DNA of 64,000 bases from Haliclystus octoradiatus (taxonomy: Eukaryota; Cnidaria; Staurozoa; Stauromedusae; Haliclystidae): positions 11,043,520-11,107,519 of the forward strand of contig OU744449.1 of the NCBI GenBank assembly GCA_916610825.1. Reading direction: 5' to 3'. Every line of letters begins with the position of its first letter. Within the stretch, counting starts at the first letter, position 1. Shown in pieces: positions 13,221 to 64,000 of the stretch. The position numbers and the translations under genes are program-made. The notes under the pieces are model-generated. The model was not told the origin of the DNA. It saw only the letters and a list, made by a program, of their open reading frames with translations, and searched no databases.

Positions 13221-13608
13221 TTGCTCTTAAAATTCATCCTCTTCTGATCACTGTCCTGAAAAATGGCGCTCTTCTGATTCTCAACTCTCGTTTGACTTCA
13301 ACACGTGGACCGCGGGGGGTATTCGTCACAGCCTCTTCTCATCTGATGAAAGCCGCATCTACTTGTGTTTCTCAACCGGCTCTTTTCAGAGCCACCATAA
13401 CTAGTAAAGTTATAATTGTTTGCTGTCTCTAGCTTTAGGATTGTGTCAAATTTATGCCTCAATTTTATCTTTACCCAATTACTTTGATTACATGATGGTG
13501 CCACGACAGTCCATTTTGATCGGTGAGTCACTGTGTTCATTATTCCACGATTTAACAAGCTACTAATCCCTTCAGGCAATTTTAGACAACGTTCAAGGTT
13601 CACGAGGC

Positions 13609-14020
13609 ATGGCACACGTATTGTATTGCATTTATTTTTCAGCACTGAGTCAGATTACCAAGTTCTGATTGATAACTTCATGTGAAATGTTTATCAAATT
13701 TACCGAAAGTGGCATGCTATCAAAATGTTGCTATAACTTGAGATTAGGAAACGATGAACAAAAAAGCACACGGTAGATCTTTTAAAAATGTCATAAGAAG
13801 TAAATTTCTACAAAAATTTCATTCAAAATCGGCAGTAAATTTCACACCGGCTTATTTAAAGAAGAGGTATTGAAATTCGTAAAAAATAGTGAAATCTATC
13901 CGCCATCTTTCTTGTGTTGACATTTTTAAGTGAGTTTATTGGACTAGAAGGCTGCTACTTCATCGCTGGACGTTATCGGAGGTAGCACATGAGAACCAAT
14001 CAAGATTTTACGACTATGCT
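13609..14020 (-). repeat. Right TIR of the 5-kb element
   Basis: Inverted copy of 8966-9378, ending ACGACTATGCT and followed by the GAAGGGCCC duplication. Confidence 0.85.
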
Positions 14021-14273
14021 GAAGGGCCCTGGAAGGTAAATGAAATCGCCGATAATAATTCGTAAGAAATCATACTTTCAACAATTTAATTGTTCAAAAT
14101 TGTCAGCAAATAGCTGTTACACAAAATAACCAAGAAAGAATTGTCTATGCTTGATTTAACACTACGTTTTGTTGAAAAGTTACGGAATAATATTCCTGTT
14201 TCTTCGTCGTGTGAGTAACATCTCCAAAAAACACTGATCAAAATTACATTATGATTCGCATGCGGGAAAAGAC

Positions 14274-14839
14274 CATAGACTTACATAGACTGCTGATTCC
14301 ATTGCCAAAATTCATGGAAAACAAATAGCGACCATGGGCATCCATAATGGCTGACGCAAGGTACCAAAACAGAGGCTTGAAAACCGTGAAATTTCAATCC
14401 ATATTTTGAGCAATTTTTGTTTCTAAATGAAACATGATTTTTATTTATAAAAGAGTTATTTATGACTACCAATTTCAAGTTGCATCATACATGAGTTAAA
14501 AATTCTATTTTTTAATCGCATTTGAAGGTAAATAGTATATATTTTTCAATTTTTATATTTCCTTGTCTCTCGGTGTGATTTTAAATTATTCATAAATGTT
14601 TGAAAATAATTGTGATCCTATGAACAAATCTCGCTTCTCTGGCAGGAAAATCCTATTTAAACTATCTTTCTATGAAAGTGAGAACATATTGTTTAGAGTT
14701 TAGATTACAAAAGAGTTTATAGGAGAGATCAAATAATTTTGAAAATGTCAATTAGGAGAGCGCTAAGATAAGTCCTTTGCGTCAGCCATCTTTGTTCCCC
14801 ATGTTCCACATTTTCGTCAGCAGTCTATGTAAGTCTATG
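14274..14839. mobile_element. hAT-like MITE, 566 bp (CATAGAC termini)
   Basis: The inverted ends CATAGACTTACATAGACTGC and GCAGTCTATGTAAGTCTATG are followed inward by a second inverted block around GCTGACGCAAGG / CCTTTGCGTCAGC. The flanks GAAAAGAC and GTATAGAC match at 6 of 8 positions, consistent with a worn 8-bp hAT duplication. The tip CATAGACWTA is shared with the element at 42598-43490. It is non-coding. Confidence 0.65.
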
Positions 14840-15079
14840 GTATAGACCTTTACCTGCACGCTTTTAGTGGTTGCCATGGAATCTCGTGGGCTGTCTTGAC
14901 ATAACTGCTAAACACGTAGTACAGATCCACCAATCATAACTCGAGTTTTTCTCAAGTGATTATTAAGTTGCTTTAAACGGCATATACATGCATGTTTACT
15001 AGGTATCCAGGACAATTTGGATAAATTACTTTGTGACATACTATTTATCATTGTCATATCCGGTTGCAAATCACATTAT

Positions 15080-15936
15080 AGGGCCATTTACACTGCAGCA
15101 AAAAAGGCACGGTACTCGTCAATTAACACATCAAAGGTGTGAAGGTGTCAAGTGTTTTTGAGCACGGGCCAAGCAAAAACACTGTCTAAACGGCTTTTTC
15201 AGACATTGAAAAGCGGCACCGTGCCTACTATTTTGATCGGGCCGAGATCATTTCTCGAGGTAGTCTCGGCCCGCTCAAAAAGTGGGCACCGTGCCGTTTT
15301 GCAGTAATTATGACGTCATCGTAGAAGTTGCGTCTCTTTACAGTGGAATTCTGAGGTTTTCTAATGAAATCAGTAACAGACTAAAGATTACCAAAGCTAG
15401 ATAAGCACATTAAGCATATTTTGTTACGTATTTCTTTTGAAAATTAATGAAGTTTCTGTAATATAATGTTTAATTATGCAAATTGTAATTACGAATGCGG
15501 AGCGTAAATTTAGATGTGTATTTTGTCACAGAAATACTGATCTGGCGTGGTAGCATGTTCAGGAGGTGAAAGACTAAGCCAAATGTATTTGAATTTTGCT
15601 CAATGGAGATAGGAATGTAACAAAAACTTAAATATTATAATTGATGAAAAACATAGTGATTTTCAGTTCAACGGAATCCTTACAAGTTATTTAACATAAT
15701 TGAATCTCAATTTATCGAATTTCACCTGTAAAACCATTAAATAATGAGAAACCTATAATTCAGTTTGTAAGTTTTCAATCTCGGCCCGGGTAAAAATAGG
15801 CACGGGCGATCCTGAAAACAGTTTTTAATAAGCTGTGTAAACCCTGAAAAAAAACAGCACGGGCCGCATTCTTGTTAACACCTCGGGTGTTAATTGACGA
15901 GTACCGTGCCTTTTTTGCTGCAGTGTAAATGGCCCT
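15080..15936 (+). mobile_element. 857-bp MITE, copy 1
   Basis: The ends AGGGCCATTTACACTGCAGC and GCTGCAGTGTAAATGGCCCT are inverted, with inverted homology continuing through GGCACGGTACTCGTCAATTA. Three-base flanks TAT/TAT fit a 3-bp target duplication. The interior holds a series of short palindromes of GC-rich words (GCACGGGCC, GGCACCGTGCC, CTCGGCCCG) in otherwise AT-rich DNA. A copy of equal length lies inverted at 19151-20007. Its right end lies 16 nt past the MFSD12-B stop codon, so it sits in that gene's 3' UTR or just beyond. Confidence 0.85.
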
Positions 15937-15952
15937 TATAACAATGATTTAA

Positions 15953-58771
<42,819 letters not shown>

Positions 58772-59718
58772 GTTTTATTGTTTTTATTGTTTCGATCTCA
58801 ATACTTGATATTTCAACTTTGACCAGAGATCAGAAGAATAATTTTCAAATGTATATATTTATATAACTTGTACTCACAGTTTATTTGACACGTTTATCAA
58901 CAACACTATAGCAATACAATCTATATCAATAATAAAACAATCTATCTATACCTAGCACAATCTGACATGCGTGTTGTGAGTGAATGCGGGTTGAAAAACA
59001 GATCAATTTATAAATACGGACTACTACTATCTGGACTTTCATCGTAATATTTCATTATGAAAAGTGCATAGTCATAACCCCACGTGAAAGGCATATGCAG
59101 ATACATGATAGGTATTAACTTGTCTGTCAAATAAGAAAAAGGCTCTCCTTACATAACAAGTCAATGTTTGCGTGGTTTGAATAGTAAGGTTTGTTCACAT
59201 GTTCAGATATTTGAAAAATGTGTTGATTGATGGTTTTGGCAAGTTAGCTTTGATAAGAGCAAATGTTTATCATTCAGAAAGGGGATCCAATGTCAATTTA
59301 TTGTGTGAAATAGCTGTGGGCATGAAAATTAATGCGGGAAAGAATATAAAAAAGACTAACAAACAACAGAGTGACCTTAGTATAATATTTGCTAAATGAA
59401 TGGAACACGCACGTGATAGAGTGCCACAATATAGCTTTAGTAAATCCAAACTTTCTAAACTATCGCTAGATACAATGTTTTAATCTGTAGCTATATCAAT
59501 ACAATATACTGTCATAACAGACATGACATTTGCTTTCAATTATCACAGATAGGCTATAATAGCATTATTATAATTACGTAACATCAAAACTGTAACAAGA
59601 CAAGAACATTGAATTATTTTACATCACAATTATATGCCCCCGAAATTTGTAAATCTCTATTTTTAATAATTAGTTGCTATACTCATTGCACAGAATCTTC
59701 AATCCAGGGAGGTGGGTT
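58772..59718. promoter_or_regulatory. Upstream region of MFSD12-B, no site identified
   Basis: Presumed 5' UTR and promoter region from position alone. No TATA box, initiator or CpG-rich patch stands out in this AT-rich sequence. Confidence 0.3.
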
Positions 59719-59994
59719 TTACACTGTTTGCAATCGTTGCAGTTCATTAGTTTCATCTTGCTTATCAGAGTTTAAATCTTCATCTGAAGAACCATCTCCA
59801 CTAAAGTGTCCATCAACAATATCTGTTTCTATATCATTAATATCTGATAAACTTAACAAACATTTTCTTGATTGTGCAACATGACGGGGCATAAAATGGC
59901 ATAAAATAGTTCCATTTACATTTATATCTACTTTGTTATCTGTTAACTGCAGCAACAACATTACCCGGTGTCCATTGATGATTGCATTGTACAT
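59719..59994 (-). CDS. Candidate terminal exon of an unknown gene
   Basis: Open frame of 91 codons with balanced composition (NKVDINVNGTILCHF, then an acidic tail DGHFSGDGSSDEDLNSDKQD) ending in TAA at 59719. A possible splice acceptor (GTTGCTGCAG) at about 59947 would make 59946-59719 a terminal exon. No family recognised, no neighbour exon found; it could be chance or part of an old transposon. Confidence 0.28.
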   Translation of the reverse strand: MYNAIINGHRVMLLLQLTDNKVDINVNGTILCHFMPRHVAQSRKCLLSLSDINDIETDIVDGHFSGDGSSDEDLNSDKQDETNELQRLQTV

Positions 59995-62900
59995 TCATAT
60001 CATGTTTTACCCACAAAAATTGTCTATTCTATAATTTTCAATTAATTTATTTCATTTTCATTTTCAATTAATTTATCATAAAACGACTTAGTTTATGGCG
60101 ACTTTTATAAAAGTACGTTTGAGATGCTGGTTCCTGAATTTTTCGTAAAGGTGTGTGATTATACCAATATACAGAGTCTAATATATTTCTCTTGTTATTC
60201 GGTTGGTATCTGATTTAATTTTTCGGTGATTTCTCTCAACTATATCATTCCCATACTCGGCCTATATGCAGCACGAGGAGTTAAAGTAACATTCCATTAT
60301 TTACAAAATTATGTGAATGCACCAGATTTAAACGAACCATAATTAGTAGCAGTTAAAGGGGGTTTTAAACAATAGGACATATGTGATTTCTGAGTAAAAA
60401 TAGCATCAGGAATGAGGGTATGACACCTAAACGATGAATATCGGGATGTAAATTTATAAAATATAAAATAGTTTTAAGAATGTGGGTATGACACTGAGAT
60501 GACTCATGACATCAACGTACAAAAACTTTTAATAATTAGCATGTATTCAAAGGCATGGAATTGACTCCGCAGCTAAAAAGTCACTTGACCGCAGCTAACT
60601 AGTTCATTCACAGCAAATTGCTTCATAGTCGCGTCTTTGACAAATACAGTCTAAAAAGTCAAGACAATAATGCTGATAATAAAGGTCACTATGTAAATCT
60701 GTATAATAGGTAAAAGAGTTATATATTAATATCCTCCAAATCTACATATAACTAAACTCGAGGAACGACCATGACATCAGCTGTTCCAGAATGGATTCAT
60801 ATAATCCAAGAATGAGCAAATAAGAGACGCTATCAGACGGAAGAAGGATAAACGACTTTTTTTAGAAAATCCTCAAATCTCGGAGAAACTCAAAATCTCT
60901 TTACACCCTTATGGAAATAACTGTTCATGTAAATGAACAGAATAAAAATAGAGAATTGTGTGCTGCAGTATGTAATAGAGATATTGATCCAGAAAAGTAC
61001 TGATGATGGTGTGGTGTATGGGGTAAATCCTTTTTTACATTCATCAATGATTTCTAACATCATACATCATCCGAGCCTCAAGCTCTATCAAGAGATCGTT
61101 CCAAACGTACAGCAAGCACATTCAGTAACTGACCCGTAAGAGGAGTCAGTGGTCCCGTCACACATCTGATTATTGATGAATTAGAATTGACATTATGGCA
61201 ATCAAGAAATCGTTTCGAAATGGCAACTGTCTACTCAGAGATGATGCTGGAAATGCTTCACTGTTGTGAAATATTGGTGCTTTAAATGTCAGAACAACTG
61301 CCCGTCGCAGAAGGATCATGATCTTTGTTTGATGGCTGACTCTGAAAAAGCAGATTGATACAACATTTGATAAACTGATCAACTGTGTTAACAAAGAGTG
61401 GGCGAACACTATTTTTCTAATTTCATAAGGATGATTTACTACGGGATCCTGCACGGGTCGATACTGTCAAGAAGAAATATGGCTAGACCAGAGAAAACGA
61501 AGGAAGAAGAAGTAAATGAGATGGATTCAAAGTCATAAAGATGTGAATCCATATTCAGTAGACTTGACATATTGTTAAAAGATTAAGAAAAAAAACTAAA
61601 ATTAAAATTTTCAATAACGTCAACAATTACAACAAGAAATTAAATTTTAATCAACAGTCATCAATCGTTACGAGGTAGTCTATAATATTTACTATGTATA
61701 TTGCACAATATTCATGTGTCCATAGGGTAGGGAAGTTATCCCATCATCCAGGATGTATCTTTTGTCATCAGATGAAGCAAATTCTATTTTTGTGATATTG
61801 ATAATTTGAAGCTGGTGGCTACTTGACCTTATATCAGCTTGTCATTGACAGGATCATTGCGAGTGAATCGAGGAGGCATCTCTTATAATCATCAAACGAT
61901 AAATGCTTACCAACCGTGGATGTTTTCACCCACTCGGCTTTATTAACCCTTTACCTTTGTAGTTGGAGGCGTACAATTGGCCTGTAGCCCGAAAAATTTA
62001 AACATATAAGCTTACATCAAGCTCATTTTTGAATTCCCTAAAACCTTCTTGTTATCGATAGAACAGCAAGGATGAGATGATGAATAACAACTGAAATCAA
62101 ACAATGATGATCAACGCTCATGTCATGTCTGTATAGATATCATTGGTTTCAATTGTGTAAGCCAAAGACATTGTGTTCGTAAATAACAATCAGGATACAT
62201 ATCTAGGGTATTTCTTATTTACGTAGTTGCAATCAAAATCATTCGTACATCAAAAGCTTCCTTAGTTCGAGAACACATAATTCAACGTATAGAGGGAGAT
62301 TCAGAAACAGTTCCGTATTGAGTCGCTCAACTGCACGAAGGTTTTCATGAAATATACGAAAATATTTAAATGTTGACATTGATACCAGCTTTTTTCAATA
62401 TGTGTTCACATGCTACCAGAGAAACTGCTCTCTGGATTCGCAAGTTCTCGCATGTTTTGCCAAAGCAGCTGTTGCTTGTATTGAATGAAGTAAATTTTTA
62501 ACCAGGGTGACTGTGGAGAATAAGACATGGATAACACATGTGGAGCTCATAGAAAAATTTAAATAAATTTAAAGAAAGAAGGCTTCAAAAGATTTTACTA
62601 CTATGCTGCAAACCAGCTAAGCGACATATCTCCTTTCTTTCATGGATAAGCAGGATAGCAGTGATAATTGACAATTGATAAAGCAGGATAATTGGATACT
62701 GTGCCAATGTCACCAAGCCCTTTTAGAACCTCTTGGCCGAGTATTCAACGTGCTTATCGACGACATCATTTTCCATTTGCACTGGAAGGCTGGGTCAGTC
62801 ATTCCAATTTTCAAAACATTCTGATGTACATTCGGACATCGAAAATACATCAATTGCAGGTCCATAATATTCTTGGCTGCACTATCACAAGTTTGAATGA

Positions 62901-63019
62901 GCCATTAACACCAACATAGCTCATAAATGATCAAGCACTCACTCAAATTCATATCCAGTCATCTATGCAACAATAAGCATACAACACTACACTATACAGC
63001 CCCTACAAGATCATCACCG
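59995..63019. other. Intergenic, no supported gene
   Basis: AT-rich sequence. Between about 61140 and 61560 there is weakly protein-like, stop-riddled sequence (ELTLWQSRNRFEMATVY-like on the plus strand) that may be an old mobile-element relic; I cannot assign it. Nothing else recognised. Confidence 0.35.
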
Positions 63020-63373
63020 ATATTTCAACGAAAACAAAAGTAATGTACCCGACTGAAGGCACCCGTACCATTTCTCTATTTCTATAGAGGAGTTGCGTTT
63101 TTCGCTGAGAGCAATGATTTTAAACGCTCTTTGTTGATCTCAGTCACGACACTGCAGATCAATTTCAACAGATTTCATGGCAGGCAGGTCTCGATTGTCA
63201 ATGCGAAACGATGCACAGCAGCTACTCACTCCATCCGCCATCATCAGATGGTACTCATTTGATGTTTCAGATAAAATCAAGGCTGAGTTACCTTCGGGGG
63301 ATTTGAACCACAGTCGTTCAGATATGATCCGATCTGAATTTCGGTTGCTCTGCCATCTGAGCTAATCCTCCTT
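63020..63373 (-). repeat. tRNA-derived SINE
   Basis: Minus strand from 63373: GGAGGATTAGCTCAGATGGC (pol III A-box TAGCTCAGATGG), a D-arm-like GCTC/GAGC stem, then GGTTCAAATCC (B-box), followed by a ~280-bp body shared with the interrupted copy at 20246/47752. The 3' acceptor strand does not pair with the 5' strand, so it is not a working tRNA. The body end is uncertain. Confidence 0.75.
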
Positions 63374-64000
63374 CATATTTCAACTGAGATGAATAAAGAT
63401 ATAAAATCTATCTCAAAATGGTTCAGAGTCGATAATCTACTGATCAATCCTAAGAAATCCCGATCAATGGCTCTTCCAGTTGGCATTGTCTTCCTTAAAT
63501 TGGACAAGACACTGTGGGATTGCTGTTAGTTACTTACATTCATGCTGTTTAATAGTATTAATAATAATAATAATACGCAAACCGTGTCGGTGACCAAATC
63601 ACCATTGTTTCTATATTGTCAAACTCCTTCTCCGCAGGGCATGATCAGATCCATGCAGATTCATGCAGAGGTTCACTCAACCGATACAGCAATAAAATTT
63701 ACATACCAATGCCTTTCACTGTGAAAACCAGTTCATTTACTGGTTAACTGACTTCCTATCCATATTTATTTCATTCGAACTATTTAGTTAACATACCATT
63801 TACGTATACATAACCCACATTTATTTAATTTGAAATATGTAGTACAATAGAGTGTCGATGTTAATAGACTTTACATGTCTTGTCTTTGTAAGGATTAATT
63901 ATCAAAACTGAAATGCATTATTAGTGTTGTTTTGCATTTTTAATTCCTTTTCATGACTATTTTTGAGAGGAGTAGTTCGTGTGCCTTCGATGGGTCAAAC
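63374..64000. other. Window end, nothing recognised
   Basis: AT-rich sequence with a short (AAT)n at 63555-63573. No gene or mobile element supported. Confidence 0.4.

Larger units (their letters stand above)
8966..14020 (+). mobile_element. Long-TIR DNA transposon, 5055 bp, superfamily unassigned
   Basis: Terminal inverted repeats of about 410 bp begin AGCATAGTCGT and end ACGACTATGCT. The element is flanked by a perfect 9-bp direct repeat GAAGGGCCC (8957-8965 and 14021-14029). It encloses one broken multi-exon protein gene. The 9-bp target duplication and long TIRs resemble Mutator-like elements, but the encoded protein shows no MULE motif I recognise. Merlin, P and KDZ-group elements also make 7-9 bp duplications, so I leave the superfamily open. 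Confidence 0.85.

Noticed and set aside
60780..61500. Possible mobile-element coding relic
   Set aside because: Only weak protein-like fragments with many stops; I could not tie them to any family, so it is not annotated as an element.
63290..63373. Functional tRNA gene on the minus strand
   Set aside because: A and B boxes are present, but the acceptor stem cannot pair and the variable region is wrong; the body is shared with another copy, so it is a SINE head.

Overview
This is a window of an AT-rich, intron-rich animal genome, crowded with transposable elements. GT-AG introns, several kilobases of nested transposons, tRNA-derived SINEs and non-LTR retrotransposons exclude a prokaryote. 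The abundant 'taggcct' words and the transposon families hint at a marine invertebrate, possibly a deuterostome; this is weak evidence and I cannot name the species.

The host genes are two MFSD12-like major-facilitator transporters arranged tail to tail. MFSD12-A (plus strand, 1-6275) enters the window inside its second coding exon and is compact. MFSD12-B (minus strand, 58771 to 15953) is complete in ten coding exons (about 526 aa) but is spread over 42.8 kb. The two share exon boundaries and phases across the transporter core and differ in their C-terminal tails. Both are therefore products of an old inverted duplication.

Between the two genes (6.3-15.9 kb) lie a Harbinger-type MITE, a non-LTR fragment, a 5.06-kb DNA transposon with ~410-bp terminal inverted repeats (TIRs), a perfect 9-bp target duplication and a decayed RING-ended protein of unassigned family, a hAT-like MITE, and the first of two 857-bp MITE copies.

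Intron 3 of MFSD12-B (20188-48008) is a set of nested insertions. A SINE (halves at 20246-20475 and about 47752-47890) holds a non-LTR retrotransposon, which holds a Ty3/Gypsy element (21028-47295, minus strand). The Gypsy element is itself split twice. An 18,684-bp EnSpm/CACTA-like transposon (22856-41539, AT target duplication) sits exactly between its reverse transcriptase and RNase H. A 3.4-kb hAT element (42569-45973), carrying a second hAT element, sits between its protease and reverse transcriptase.

The EnSpm-like element is the most interesting object. It encodes a two-exon Tnp2-type transposase (33525-31481), an intact eight-exon DUF4806 gene (30923-25553), and a decayed second DUF4806 gene on the other strand (39054-40956). 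It also has a one-sided array of about twelve ~185-bp units, each carrying a motif like the element's own tip, and a nearly perfect 1.1-kb (ATT)n tract. It has in turn been hit by two CR1-like retrotransposons.

Intron 2 of MFSD12-B holds a hAT MITE and three decayed non-LTR copies, one interrupted by a MITE. Intron 1 holds a minus-strand non-LTR copy ending about 16 nt from the exon 2 splice acceptor. Upstream of MFSD12-B there is one weak candidate exon and one SINE, and otherwise nothing I can name.
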